Assembly (NCBI GenBank): GCA_034506255.1
Contig: JAPDPX010000007.1
Coordinates: forward strand, 310,001 to 374,000
Origin: a candidate division KSB1 bacterium
GTDB lineage: Bacteria > Zhuqueibacterota > Zhuqueibacteria > Zhuqueibacterales > Zhuqueibacteraceae
Direction: 5' to 3'
Length of the DNA: 64,000 nucleotides
Part shown: piece by piece, positions 9,077 through 19,043 of the stretch
Layout of the letters: every line of letters begins with the position of its first letter
Position numbering within the stretch: the first letter of the stretch is position 1
Program-made: the position numbers and the translations under genes
Notes under the pieces: model-generated
What the model saw: only the letters and a program-made list of their open reading frames with translations
Told to the model about the DNA's origin: nothing
Databases searched by the model: none

Positions 9077-12000
9077 CTATTTCACCAACGCCATCTTGCG
9101 CGTCAGTTTGAAGTCACCGGCCTGCATCTGGACAAGATAAATGCCGGCGCCCAGCGTCACGCCACGGTTGTCTCTGCCATCCCACGTCACGCGATAAACG
9201 CCCGGCTCCTGCACTTTTTGCACCAGCGTGCGGACTTCCTGGCCCAGGGCGTTGAAGATCTTCAGTGTGACTTCCACCCGCTGGGGAAGTTCATACTGAA
9301 TCATGGTTTCCGGATTGAAGGGATTGGGATAGTTCTGTTGCAGTGCGAAAGTCACCGGCACGCTTGCCGCTTCCTCAACGTGCGTCGGCGTGGCCGGCAG
9401 GTTGATGGTCACGTTGCTGACACTGGCCCCATTGCCGAGCGTGATGTTGGCGGCATGCTGCTCATCCGGGCCGCCGAAATAGGCCGTGCCACCCGGGCCT
9501 GAACTCATCAGCTTGTAGTCACCGGCCGGCACGTCCTCCACCGTGAAAGTGCCGTTGGCTTCGGCAACGGCGGAAGCAACCGGGACGCCATTCGCCAGGG
9601 CGAAGACGGCGGCATAGCCTTCACCCACGCTGGAATTGCCGCGCGTCACACGGCCGGCAATCCTGTACGGTCCGGACCGGCCGGCAGCCAGACTGAAATT
9701 GATGCCGGTGGTTTCCGCCCCTTCTGTAACCGCAACTGGCGTGGCCTGCCGCCAATGGCGCACATTGTCATAAAATTCCAAAAGGAAATGGCGCGCCCAC
9801 GCCAGCACGATGTACTTTCCGGGTTTCAGGCCGGGTACGGTGTACTGACCCAGGGCATCGGTCCACGCAAACCCCGGGGCGCCCGGTGTGGTGGGAATGG
9901 CAAGCACAATGGCATGTGCAATCGGACTGCCGTCCGCTTCTGCAGTCACGGTGCCACTGATGGCGCCGCGCAGATTGCCGAGTTTTTCCAGCTTGAAGTC
10001 AATGCCACTGGTTTCGTTGGGTGCGGTGACGGAAACCGGCTTGGCGTTATCGCGGGTTTCGACGCCGTCATAGAACTGCGGCTTGAAGCCCTTGGCTTCC
10101 GCATAGACGACATACTGGCCGGAGCGCAAACCCGCCACGCGATAATTGCCCTGACGATCAGTCTGGCTGTGTGTTGTCCAATTGCTGCCCAGCAACCAGA
10201 CATGCACCGTGGCACCGGGAATTGGCATGGCATCGGCGCTGGCCACCACGCGTCCCGAGATCGCACCGCCTTGTTCCAGGGTAAAATCAATGCCGGTGAT
10301 TTCGCCGCTTTCCGGAACCTCGACCGCCGTTGCCTGCTCGAGCGCGGGTGCTTCCTGCCAGAATTCATTGAGATAGCCGTGCGCCTCCGCCATCACAAAA
10401 TATTTTCCCGCAGGCAAACCTTCCAGGAGATACACGCCGTTCGAATCCGTGCGCGCAGCGTATGGCCCGTTCAGATGGCCAGGATCGCCGGCCGGGTTGG
10501 TGGCATGGCGCTCGCGGAAGGCCAGCACCAACGCCCCGCTCAACGGATTGCCGGTGGCCTGAGCGGTCACCTTGCCGCTGATGCGGCTGAGCGGATCGAG
10601 CTTGAAATCGATGCCCGCAGTGTGCTTGCCTTCTTCGACGGTCACGGGCGTGGCCTGGCTGCGCTCACGCACACCATCATAAAACTCCGGATGATAGCCG
10701 CGTGCCTGCGCCATGACGAGATAGGAGCCCGGCGGCACGCCCGCCAGGTAATTGCCCTCTTCATCGGTGAGCACAGTTCGAACCACCAGCCCGGGCTGCG
10801 GACCGCGCGCGGGCTGAATCGTGACCTGCGCCTTTGCCAGCGCTGCCCCGCTGATCGCATCCACCACGCGACCGCGAATCGCGCTGGCGGTCGCCAGGGC
10901 CAAGTCAATTCCGGAGACAGTCGCCGGCGGCATGACTGCGATCAACTTTGCTTCCAGCAGGCTGCCGGCATTGTCGTAAAATTCTCCGCGATAACCGGGG
11001 GCTTCGGCAAACACCGCGTAGGAACCCGCGGGCAAATTTTCGATCAGATACGTGCCGTCATCGTTGCTTACAGCATGATGCCGGAGGTCGGGCCGCACCA
11101 CGCGCGAGGCGAAGACATGAGCACCGGCAAGCGGCGTACCTCCGTCTTCCACGGTGATCAAGCCGGCGATACCCGCGCCGCGGCGCAGGCTGAAATCAAT
11201 GCCGCTGGCAGTATCATGCGCGGCAAGCTGCACCGGTTTGGCTTCAACAAACTGATCGACATTGTCATAAAACTCCGGCAGAAAACCGCGCACCTGGGCC
11301 TTCAGGACATAGATGCCCGGCATGAGATTGCCAATAATGTAACTGCCATCCTCGGCAATAGGCGCCTCGCCGCGCCAGGGGCCATCGGCCACCCGCTCGG
11401 CGCAGACCATGCCGGTCAGCGGGGTCGTCCCATCCTCCGCCACCACTTTGCCAGTGATTGCCGAGCTGGGCCGTACCGACACAATCACCCTGGCCGCACC
11501 TTGAAACACACCCGCGCTGGTTTCCACGAAAGCGACAACCTCGCCCTGCCGCGTTTCGCGACCGGCGGTGAAGACGCCGTGGTCATCGATCTTGCCCAAC
11601 TCCGGCGGCCGGACTTCCCAGCGAACCCGGCTGATGGCAAGCGGCTCGCCACCCGGGCCGAAGGCGAAAGCTTTGAATTGCTGTTGTTCACCGGGTGGCA
11701 CCACGGCAATTTCCGGCCGGACCACCACCCGCACCCGCAAGGGATCCTGCCGGCCGATCTTGACCTGCGCCCGGCCGACGAACAACGTATTCCAGCCCTC
11801 CGCTTTTGCCTCGGCGATCACCGCACCGGCACCGGCATTGCGGCCGGCGATGAAGAACCCGTCATCGGTGATTTTGCCGAGGGAATCCGGTTCGACACGC
11901 CACCGCAGACTGATGATGCGAATATGCTGGCCGGCGGCATCAAACAAGGCGGCTTCGAAACGCTGGCCCTGACCGGGTTGCAGGCTGGCTTCGGGCGGCG

Positions 12001-12088
12001 TGATCACAAGTTTCGGTTCCCGTTGTGCCAGGGCGCCGGTGGCCATCCCCAACAGGAAAAGCACAACTGCATTTCGTAATGCTCTCAT
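9077..12088 (-). CDS. Secreted protein with Ig-like and repeated carboxypeptidase-regulatory-like modules and FlgD-like sorting tail
   Basis: 1003 residues, exported (MRALRNAVVLFLLGMATGALA). Two Ig-like modules come first (WRVEPDSLGKI, WEVRPPELGKI). Then come six repeats of about 95 residues, each with G-x-V near the start, G-x-Y, PxGxY and an EFYDN-like signature (PEFYDNV, GEFYDNA, PEFYDGV, NEFWQEA, PQFYDGV, LEFYDNV) followed by GIDF-x-L. A seventh repeat is degenerate. The end is a FlgD-like beta domain with NYPNPFNPETMIQYELP and GAGIYLVQM, the sorting-tail type of FCB-group secreted proteins. The start at 12088 is fixed by GAGAAGGAG just upstream. Probably a cell-surface or matrix protein; ligand unknown. 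Confidence 0.88.
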   Translation of the reverse strand: MRALRNAVVLFLLGMATGALAQREPKLVITPPEASLQPGQGQRFEAALFDAAGQHIRIISLRWRVEPDSLGKITDDGFFIAGRNAGAGAVIAEAKAEGWNTLFVGRAQVKIGRQDPLRVRVVVRPEIAVVPPGEQQQFKAFAFGPGGEPLAISRVRWEVRPPELGKIDDHGVFTAGRETRQGEVVAFVETSAGVFQGAARVIVSVRPSSAITGKVVAEDGTTPLTGMVCAERVADGPWRGEAPIAEDGSYIIGNLMPGIYVLKAQVRGFLPEFYDNVDQFVEAKPVQLAAHDTASGIDFSLRRGAGIAGLITVEDGGTPLAGAHVFASRVVRPDLRHHAVSNDDGTYLIENLPAGSYAVFAEAPGYRGEFYDNAGSLLEAKLIAVMPPATVSGIDLALATASAIRGRVVDAISGAALAKAQVTIQPARGPQPGLVVRTVLTDEEGNYLAGVPPGSYLVMAQARGYHPEFYDGVRERSQATPVTVEEGKHTAGIDFKLDPLSRISGKVTAQATGNPLSGALVLAFRERHATNPAGDPGHLNGPYAARTDSNGVYLLEGLPAGKYFVMAEAHGYLNEFWQEAPALEQATAVEVPESGEITGIDFTLEQGGAISGRVVASADAMPIPGATVHVWLLGSNWTTHSQTDRQGNYRVAGLRSGQYVVYAEAKGFKPQFYDGVETRDNAKPVSVTAPNETSGIDFKLEKLGNLRGAISGTVTAEADGSPIAHAIVLAIPTTPGAPGFAWTDALGQYTVPGLKPGKYIVLAWARHFLLEFYDNVRHWRQATPVAVTEGAETTGINFSLAAGRSGPYRIAGRVTRGNSSVGEGYAAVFALANGVPVASAVAEANGTFTVEDVPAGDYKLMSSGPGGTAYFGGPDEQHAANITLGNGASVSNVTINLPATPTHVEEAASVPVTFALQQNYPNPFNPETMIQYELPQRVEVTLKIFNALGQEVRTLVQKVQEPGVYRVTWDGRDNRGVTLGAGIYLVQMQAGDFKLTRKMALVK

Positions 12089-12629
12089 GATGAACTCCTT
12101 CTCAACGAATACCGCAATGGGATTGAATGGTGGTCTTGCCACCGTGCGAGAATGGCGCGTGCGTCGTGCTGCGCCACATGTTCCCACCACCCACACATTC
12201 TTCCCTAATTGCACTCACCTCCTCGTTGCGACGGTTTTTCCGGGGAATTACATTCTGCCTCGCCACACAGGATTGCAGTTTGTGAAACCCGGCGGGCAGC
12301 AAGCTGGCGCTGCAGAATCTTCGCGCACCTGACGGTGGTGCGAACTTGGTCATTCAAAAAACCGCCGGGGAGCTTGCCACCCAACGTGGGCAAGCCACCA
12401 CCCAACAGAAAATCTCCAGCGGATGGCAGAACCCAACTGTTAAATTTTATCCGTCGGGTTTTCTATCAGTGGGAGAAATCTTTGCTCTCTACACAGATTC
12501 AACTCTTAAGAGACCGAGGGGAATCGCAGCAAGTGGCAAAACATTTACACCGCGGGATGTCACGCTCCGCGGAGCCGGATTTCCAAAACACAAAGCCGGA
12601 GTGCCGGCGCAAACGCCCAAGCCTTTGCG
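12089..12629. other. Intergenic region with an AT-richer centre
   Basis: 541 bases with no convincing gene. It is the leader of the surface-protein gene (minus strand). At 12570-12589 it contains CGGAGCCGGATTTCCAAAAC, which recurs with two changes at 32560-32579. The part at about 12420-12520 is AT-richer and may hold the promoter; no clear -35/-10 pair was seen. Confidence 0.45.
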
Positions 12630-14165
12630 CTATTCCGCGAGTTTGAGCGCCTCCCGCAACAAATCGAAAGCCAGGGCGGTGGTTTCGGCTGCGACGTGAA
12701 GCTGACCCGCCTCATAGGCAGCCCGGGCGCGTCGCCGCATTTCCGTGGCCTGATCCACCAGAATCTGTGCAAAGCCCGACTCATCGCCCTGCAAATTTTT
12801 ACTCACCTCACTCAGTGTGGCGTCCAACTCTTGCAGGCGCTGGCCCAGGATCCCGCGGTTGGGCGGAGCAGCGGCCGTGCTTTGCACCAGCGCTTCCGCC
12901 TGCACCAGGAACTGTTCGGCAAGACGCACCATCAGACGAAAAGCCGCGACGGAACGCAGGGTCTGCCGTGGCCACTGACAAATTCTCCCCGCGCTTGCAG
13001 TTGCCCGGCGGGACAAGTCAATCAGAACATGGACTTCCTCATTCGCCACCGCCTCACGCTCTGCCGCAACCGTCTCCAACTCCTGCTGCAACTGCGCCAC
13101 TTCGCTTTCGCATTGCCTTTTAAAGTCGGCGGCCGGCACGTTGCCACTGCGCGTGGCCAGGGCGATCAAATTGTGACCGTTGACGATGAAACGACTGGCT
13201 TGCTGATAACGCTGTTGGTTGAGTGCCTCTTCGGCTTCGCGGCTGAGTTTGCGGGCCTGGTCGAGCAGCACCGCCGCCCCCGGACGGGAGCTTACGCTCG
13301 TGATCTGACTCTCGGCAGTCGCCAGGGCATCGCGCAGCGCTTGCAACTCGCGGCGCAGCCGCTCGGCATCAAGCGCCTGCCCGGTGGCCGGGCACAGATC
13401 GATGACGCGCAGCAACAAACGTGTGGCACCATTGAAAAATTTCTCGGCACGCAGAAACTCGCCCCGATGAAAAGCCTCCTCCGCCAGACGGCCTTGCTGC
13501 AGCGCCTGCTCATAAACCTGTCGGGCGAGTGGCCGGCGGCATTGTTCCAAACCTTCCTGCGCCCGTTGTGCCAGCTCCGTAAGGTATTGCCGCGCGCGTT
13601 CGGCACGCTCACCCGGCAGACTGGGCCCGGTTGAGCCTTGCACCAGCTTGAGGGCACGTTCAAGCAGGGTAATCGCCAGGCGAAAATGCTCCACCCCGCG
13701 GATGCTGCGGTTCAGCAGGGCGCGTTCACCGAGCTGCTGATTCCTGCGGGCCTCCTGCACCAGCCGCTCGGCCTCGCGGTTGCCACTGCCGATCACTTCA
13801 CTCTCCGCCCGCCGCATGAGTTCCTCGAGCTGGGTGCGCAGACGTTGCACCGGCGCCCGCAAAGCCAGCTCCATCGCCGCTTCCGCCAGTCGGCGTGCCT
13901 CCATCAGCCGCAGGTTGGCTTCGCGCCAACGGCGCTCTGCAAAAGCCTGCTCGGCTTTCTGGCGTAGCATCTCGGCGTCAGCCAGCAGCTTGCGGGCTTC
14001 TTCGTTACCAAAAGTCTGCACCACCTCGCGTGCGGTTTCGAGCAGGGCTTTGAGCTTTTCCAGCTCGCCGCGCAGGCCGATTTCGGTTTGCGTGAACGCT
14101 GCGCCCGCCAGGCAAGGGATGAGCAGCAGCCCGACCATCCAGCGATGTCTTGTGAACAGGGACAT
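12630..14165 (-). CDS. Exported helical, coiled-coil-rich protein of unknown function
   Basis: 511 residues from the ATG at 14165, chosen because a signal peptide follows (MSLFTRHRWMVGLLLIPCLAGAAFTQ). The mature part is almost entirely helical, rich in Glu, Ala, Arg and Leu. It has a recurring 'EAxRLAExA / RAEKFFNGATRLLLRVI' pattern, about 75 residues apart, that resembles degenerate TPR-like hairpins (AERRWREANLRLMEARRLAE, HRGEFLRAEKFF, QRYQQASRFI). No catalytic motif is recognised. It follows the alcohol dehydrogenase by 266 bases on the same strand. A periplasmic scaffold is a plausible but unsupported role. Confidence 0.7.
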   Translation of the reverse strand: MSLFTRHRWMVGLLLIPCLAGAAFTQTEIGLRGELEKLKALLETAREVVQTFGNEEARKLLADAEMLRQKAEQAFAERRWREANLRLMEARRLAEAAMELALRAPVQRLRTQLEELMRRAESEVIGSGNREAERLVQEARRNQQLGERALLNRSIRGVEHFRLAITLLERALKLVQGSTGPSLPGERAERARQYLTELAQRAQEGLEQCRRPLARQVYEQALQQGRLAEEAFHRGEFLRAEKFFNGATRLLLRVIDLCPATGQALDAERLRRELQALRDALATAESQITSVSSRPGAAVLLDQARKLSREAEEALNQQRYQQASRFIVNGHNLIALATRSGNVPAADFKRQCESEVAQLQQELETVAAEREAVANEEVHVLIDLSRRATASAGRICQWPRQTLRSVAAFRLMVRLAEQFLVQAEALVQSTAAAPPNRGILGQRLQELDATLSEVSKNLQGDESGFAQILVDQATEMRRRARAAYEAGQLHVAAETTALAFDLLREALKLAE

Positions 14166-14431
14166 GAGCAATTCTTGAGAGCCAGTTAACCAACTGCCCA
14201 CTATGCAACCCCCATGCCGCCTTGACAGGGCTGCATGGCGGCAGAATCGGCTCATTGATTTGTAAAGGGATAACGCATGGACATGAATCGATATCAGCTT
14301 GCCCTGAGGATTGTGTACCTTATTGAACATCGGACAATGAACCGGAAAGGCCAAGCCAGGACGGTGGCGTTGGAGAGCAGGAGCGTGTTTTCCGCCAATT
14401 TCACAAGCGGGGTTTCATGAACAGCCGGCTT

Positions 14432-15565
14432 CTAAAGCGCCATCTCGTACAAGGCGCGCAAATCTTCCTTCGTCACCGGCCGGGGATTGAGCCGGTGCGC
14501 AGCATCCTCAAAGGCTTGCTCAACCAATGCCGGAATTTGTTCGGCTTTCACCCCCACGGCGGAGAGCTTTTCAGGAATGCCGGCAAATTTGTTCAGGCGT
14601 TTGACGGTGAGACTGACCGACTCCTCTTTCCTGGCCTCCAGTGCAGCAGCCATCTCCGCAAACCGTTCCGGTGCTGCGTTCTGATTGAAGTCCAGCACCC
14701 GGGGCAGCATGATGGCGTTTGCCAGCCCGTGAGACAACCCCGCGATGGCAGAGAGTGAATGCGCCAGCGCCTGACACACCCCCCGCCCTTTTTGCGAGGC
14801 CACTGCGCCCATGAGCGCAGCCATCATCATGTCCGTGCGTGCCGCCACATCGTCACCGTAATGCACCGCACGCAACAGGCTGCCGGCGATCAGGCGCAAG
14901 CCCTGCAGCGCAATGCCGTCACACAAGGGATGATAACCGCGGGCAACATAAGCTTCCAGACAATGCGTGAGCGCGTCCATGCCGGTGGCGGCGGTGAGGT
15001 GGGGCGGCAGCTTGAGCGTCAGTTCGGGGTCGCAGATCGCCAGGCGCGGCATGAGATGGGGTGAGGCAATCACTGTCTTGCGCCCGGTGGCGTTGAGGGT
15101 GATCTCCGCGCTGGGGCTCGCCTCGCTGCCGCTGCCGGCGGTGGTGGGAATGGCGAGCAGTGGCGGCAACACCGGACGGACATGCTGCCAGCCTTCGCGT
15201 TTTTCGTCGTAGTGCGCCAACGGCGGCGGATGCGTGGCCAGCAAGCCAATGACTTTGGCAGCATCCAGCGGGGAGCCGCCACCCAGGCCAATGATCATGT
15301 CACACTTCTCCTGCTGAAAACGCGCGACCCCGGCCTGCATGTTGTCTTCTATCGGATTCGAGACGACTTCATCGAACACGCTGAACTCCAGCCCGGCTTT
15401 TTTGAGCGGCACGATGACTTGTTTGATGATGCCGCTCGCCACCAGGCCTTTGTCCGTCACGATCAGCGGCCGCACGCCACCCAGTTCAGTGAGCGCTGCT
15501 TCGAACCGGCTGATGGCACCGGGCCCGAAAATGATTTTGGTGGGAAAGGAGAAGGTGGTGATCAT
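14432..15565 (-). CDS. Iron-containing alcohol dehydrogenase
   Basis: NAD(P)-dependent group III (iron) alcohol dehydrogenase, cytoplasmic. 377 residues, normal length. GLGGGSPLDAAK (93-104) is the nucleotide-binding signature. AGSGSEAS lies in the central part, and the metal site is seen in DALTHCLEAY and LSHGLANAIMLP, whose His residues with an upstream Asp hold the divalent metal. It starts at an ATG immediately before the conserved F-x-x-PTKIIFGPGA beginning. It shares the strand with the mannosidase gene 270 bases upstream. The exact substrate (butanol, lactaldehyde, 1,3-propanediol type) cannot be told from sequence. Confidence 0.93.
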   Translation of the reverse strand: MITTFSFPTKIIFGPGAISRFEAALTELGGVRPLIVTDKGLVASGIIKQVIVPLKKAGLEFSVFDEVVSNPIEDNMQAGVARFQQEKCDMIIGLGGGSPLDAAKVIGLLATHPPPLAHYDEKREGWQHVRPVLPPLLAIPTTAGSGSEASPSAEITLNATGRKTVIASPHLMPRLAICDPELTLKLPPHLTAATGMDALTHCLEAYVARGYHPLCDGIALQGLRLIAGSLLRAVHYGDDVAARTDMMMAALMGAVASQKGRGVCQALAHSLSAIAGLSHGLANAIMLPRVLDFNQNAAPERFAEMAAALEARKEESVSLTVKRLNKFAGIPEKLSAVGVKAEQIPALVEQAFEDAAHRLNPRPVTKEDLRALYEMAL

Positions 15566-15835
15566 GGCCGTTGCTTGGATGGAAAACGCTTTACGCCTGC
15601 GCGCAGTTTTTCAAATGGTGCACGTCCTTCCGATGCCTCGCCCTCGGCCGCCCCGAACTTTCCCAAACCTCCAACGGCGTGATGGCTCACACAGGCTTGA
15701 CAACAGCGGGGCCATCACCGGGACCTCAGCTCCAACGTTCGCGCCTGCTGATGCTCGTTGCCGCTGAAGACGAGGATTGTAGGCAAGCGACCGCCGCGCG
15801 ACGACACTCCGCGGTGCTCACCGGCATCAGCTTTC

Positions 15836-18685
15836 TCAGCCGGCGATCTTCCTGCCTGCCTCCAGTTCGAGCGTCACAATGCGCCAAGCGGGAATATCCA
15901 GCTCGACGCGCGATTTCGCGAGAACCGCGATCTCCTCCAGTCGCTCTTCGGCGAGATTGACCCGCCAGGCATGCGCGATGGGCAGACCCCATGCGAGCTG
16001 ACCGCGCACACGCTCGGTCGAAGCATTGTAGAGCCGCACGATGGTGGTGTTGCGCTGCTCGCAGCGTTTGATCGCGGTGATGGTCAGACAGGCCGGCTCG
16101 CACTGCAGCAGGGAAAACTGTGCCGGCAGGTTGCCGCCCGCGCCGCTGCATTGTTCCTCCAGCAGCGGCACACGATAGGATTCCGCCACGTTGGCGAGAT
16201 TGAGCTTCTCCGCCGTGCCGGCATAGGGGAAAATCGCATAATGGAAGGTCTGCAGCCCCTGACATTGGGCTTCAGGTGTGGCATAGAACGGACCGGCATG
16301 ACCGCGGCGCGTCGTCAGATCATCGCGCGACAACCAGCCCACGGCACGCAGCAGTGTCAGGGCCAGTTCCACGCCGCCCCTGCTTTTCATCGCTTCGTAC
16401 TCGTACAGCCCGTGCACCAGCACTGCCAGACCGCGACGCTGATCTTCGACCGCGCAGAAGCCCTGCATGGGCACGGTGGGCGCGGGAGCCTGGCGCCAGT
16501 CTTTGCCGGCCGGCTGCTTGAGCGGGCGCGGCACCGTACAAAAAGCCTGTCCCGTGAGGGTATGTTGTGCCGGGATCCCCGCGGGCACGCGCACGCGCAG
16601 ACGATGATCGCGCGCCAGGTTGGTGAAGGCCAGCTCGACTTCAACCCAGGGCGTGGCAGCGGTCACGGTGAATTTCCAATGCACCGGGCAGCGCACGGTG
16701 TTGGCGTGACGGCGCTTGCGGGCGCGGTCATAACTCACGGGCAACCGCAGCGTGGTGTCGATCTCGACGGCCACCGCCAGCGGCGAGCGATGCGTGATCT
16801 TCATTTTGCCGCGCTGGTTGCGGCTCCAGATGCCCTTGTCTTTGGGAGCGGGGGAATAGTCATATTCATCCCCGAGATCCGCGGCGTCTTCCAGCACATT
16901 CAGGTTGCGGTACTCCCTTTTCGTGGCTTTGTGATAAAGATCGAAACTGCCGTCACTGGCAAATTTCACGCGCAGAAACTTGTTCTCCACGACGTTGCCG
17001 CGCACAATGACGCTGTCCGGCGGTTTGACCGTGGCCCGGGGCACCAGCGTCAGCGCGCGATAGCCCAGCGCGGGCGCATGCTCGACCAAATACTCCAGCT
17101 CGATGGCGCGCCAGGGTTTGTCCGCGGTCAGAGTGGTGAGGCCGAAGTTGGCAATGTCGCGCTCGAGCTGTGCGCGTTTGGCCGCGTAATCCAGCGGCCG
17201 CACCTCGGAACCCGGGCCGGTGCTCACCGCCAGAAACGCCTGGGGCAGGCTGTAGCCGGGTTGTGACCGCAGCGTGCGCACCTTGAGGATGTGCGTGGGC
17301 ACCGCTTCACCGTTGGCATCGACCAGGGTCAGGTCTTTTGCCGGCCGCTGCGGCGGCAGCAGGACGAGTGAGCGCACCACCGCGGAGCGTGCAAACGCCA
17401 GCGTGTTCACCGTCACCACCGTTGGCCGCGACTCGTGCTTGACACGGCCGGTCAGTGCGTCAAGACCGGCAGCCAGCGCCAGCCGGCCGATTTGCCGCGC
17501 TTCCTCGAAACGCGGCTGCATGTCGCGATGCACCTGGTCGATGCTGCAACCACAAATCGAATCATGCGGATGGTTCTTGAGCAGCGCCTTCCAAGCTTGC
17601 TGCAGAAATCCGGCAAAACTTTCGGCACCAGTCAACTGACTGGCCAGCACGCCCAGCGGCTCCGCCTGCCGGGTCAGCAGACTTTCGCAGGCATCATTTT
17701 GCTGCTTGAGATAAACACGAGCCGACAACACGCCGGCAAGCACGTCATGATGCTTGCTGGCATGAATTTCTCCGGACCAGTCGGCCAGCGACAAACCGGC
17801 ACGGCGCAGCGTGTGTACAAAACGCGAGAAGGTGGTGTGCTCCACCTGGCTGTCCGGCAGCACGGTGTTGGCATAGGAAAGAATGCGGGGCAGGTCGGCC
17901 TGCGGCTCGAGATGATCACAGCCGTTGTTGATCAGCAGGTGACGGGTGTCGTCCGTGCCCGGCTTGGCCACCGCGCCGAGCGCCTGGGCTTCCTGCTTGA
18001 AAAAGTCGACCACCAGATCGAAACGCGGTGCCTCCGTGGCGGCCACCGGGCCGGATTCGAAGCCAATTTGTTTGCCATTGCAATAGGATTTGAATTGATT
18101 GACGGCCAGCACCCGGCTGCCATCGGGCGCGACCCAGAGAAACTCCGTGCCCAGCGCATCCTGCTCATCGCCCATGCCGCGGGTGAAAATGAAATTGTCG
18201 ATTTGAAAGCCGCGCAGAATCTGCGGCAGTTGCGCCACATGCCCAAAAGAGTCCGGGCTGTAGCCGACTTTCATCACGCCACCGAAGGGAAACCCCACCC
18301 GTTGCCCGGTCATCAAGTTGCGAATCAGGGCTTCACCGCTGACGAGAAATTCATCGGGCAGCACATACCACGGCCCGATCTCCAGCCGTCCGGCTTGCAC
18401 CAGATTGCGCAGCCGCTCGCGATTCTCCGGCCGGATCTCCAGGTAATCCTCCAGCACGATGGTTTGGCCGTCGAGAACGAAATAGCGAAACTCGGGCGTG
18501 CGTTCGAGCAAGTCCAGCAGGCGGTCCATCAGGCGCACCAGACGCATGCGATACTGCTGAAACGTGCTGTACCACTCGCGATCCCAGTGGGTATGTGAGA
18601 CCACATGGAACTTGAAGCGGACTTTCTTGGCGGCAAGCACGCTGCCTTTGCGAACTTTGTGCGTGTAGGGGCTGGTGTAGATCAT
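15836..18685 (-). CDS. GH38 alpha-mannosidase, cytoplasmic type
   Basis: Retaining, metal-dependent alpha-mannosidase. With the start at 18685 it has 949 residues. HTHWDREW (31-38) gives the zinc ligands His33 and Asp35. The nucleophile is Asp145 in GYSPDSFGH. The fourth-ligand motif is intact in NHPHDSICGCS. The C-terminal beta domains typical of GH38 follow. No signal peptide is seen. An in-frame ATG at 18751 would add 22 residues that are unlike the family and has no better ribosome site, so 18685 is preferred but not certain. It lies downstream of a second, divergent GH38 gene (19044), so both probably work on mannose-containing glycans. Confidence 0.92.
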   Translation of the reverse strand: MIYTSPYTHKVRKGSVLAAKKVRFKFHVVSHTHWDREWYSTFQQYRMRLVRLMDRLLDLLERTPEFRYFVLDGQTIVLEDYLEIRPENRERLRNLVQAGRLEIGPWYVLPDEFLVSGEALIRNLMTGQRVGFPFGGVMKVGYSPDSFGHVAQLPQILRGFQIDNFIFTRGMGDEQDALGTEFLWVAPDGSRVLAVNQFKSYCNGKQIGFESGPVAATEAPRFDLVVDFFKQEAQALGAVAKPGTDDTRHLLINNGCDHLEPQADLPRILSYANTVLPDSQVEHTTFSRFVHTLRRAGLSLADWSGEIHASKHHDVLAGVLSARVYLKQQNDACESLLTRQAEPLGVLASQLTGAESFAGFLQQAWKALLKNHPHDSICGCSIDQVHRDMQPRFEEARQIGRLALAAGLDALTGRVKHESRPTVVTVNTLAFARSAVVRSLVLLPPQRPAKDLTLVDANGEAVPTHILKVRTLRSQPGYSLPQAFLAVSTGPGSEVRPLDYAAKRAQLERDIANFGLTTLTADKPWRAIELEYLVEHAPALGYRALTLVPRATVKPPDSVIVRGNVVENKFLRVKFASDGSFDLYHKATKREYRNLNVLEDAADLGDEYDYSPAPKDKGIWSRNQRGKMKITHRSPLAVAVEIDTTLRLPVSYDRARKRRHANTVRCPVHWKFTVTAATPWVEVELAFTNLARDHRLRVRVPAGIPAQHTLTGQAFCTVPRPLKQPAGKDWRQAPAPTVPMQGFCAVEDQRRGLAVLVHGLYEYEAMKSRGGVELALTLLRAVGWLSRDDLTTRRGHAGPFYATPEAQCQGLQTFHYAIFPYAGTAEKLNLANVAESYRVPLLEEQCSGAGGNLPAQFSLLQCEPACLTITAIKRCEQRNTTIVRLYNASTERVRGQLAWGLPIAHAWRVNLAEERLEEIAVLAKSRVELDIPAWRIVTLELEAGRKIAG

Positions 18686-19043
18686 TTGCTCATCCAGGCG
18701 TGATTGATTGTGGAGAAGAACGGATGCCTCACGGCAACGGGATTTCGACATCGCAACGGTGTGGTCGCTGGCGGGAACGGGCGGAGGGATGCAAATCGAA
18801 GCGGGCCGGCAGCAGATGAAATCTCTCCACGTGCCGGCAGGGCGCCGCTTTCTCCAATAGAGGCGGACCCGGCCAGAGCGGCCGGCAATGAGATTGACAA
18901 GAAAGACCGAAATCCGGTTTCGGCCATGCTCCCTCCTGCTTCCTGAAGAACACCTTGGGGACGGATACCCCGAAGTTTACAACCTGATTGCCGGCTCCCG
19001 CCCACCAGGTGATCGCGGTGCAGCAGGAGCCGGGCTTTCTTGC
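18686..19043. other. Spacer between the two GH38 genes
   Basis: 358 bases between two genes reading the same way (minus). No gene, hairpin or clear promoter was recognised. If the alternative start at 18751 were used for the downstream gene the spacer would shrink to 292 bases. Confidence 0.4.

Noticed and set aside
9755..12079. 774-codon plus-strand open frame opposite the surface protein
   Set aside because: It is antisense to a protein with clear repeats and a sorting tail, and its translation has no recognisable motif.
15679..15718. Inverted repeat GTGATGGC / GCCATCAC between the GH38 and alcohol dehydrogenase genes
   Set aside because: Only 8 base pairs, with a long loop and no U-run, so not called a terminator.
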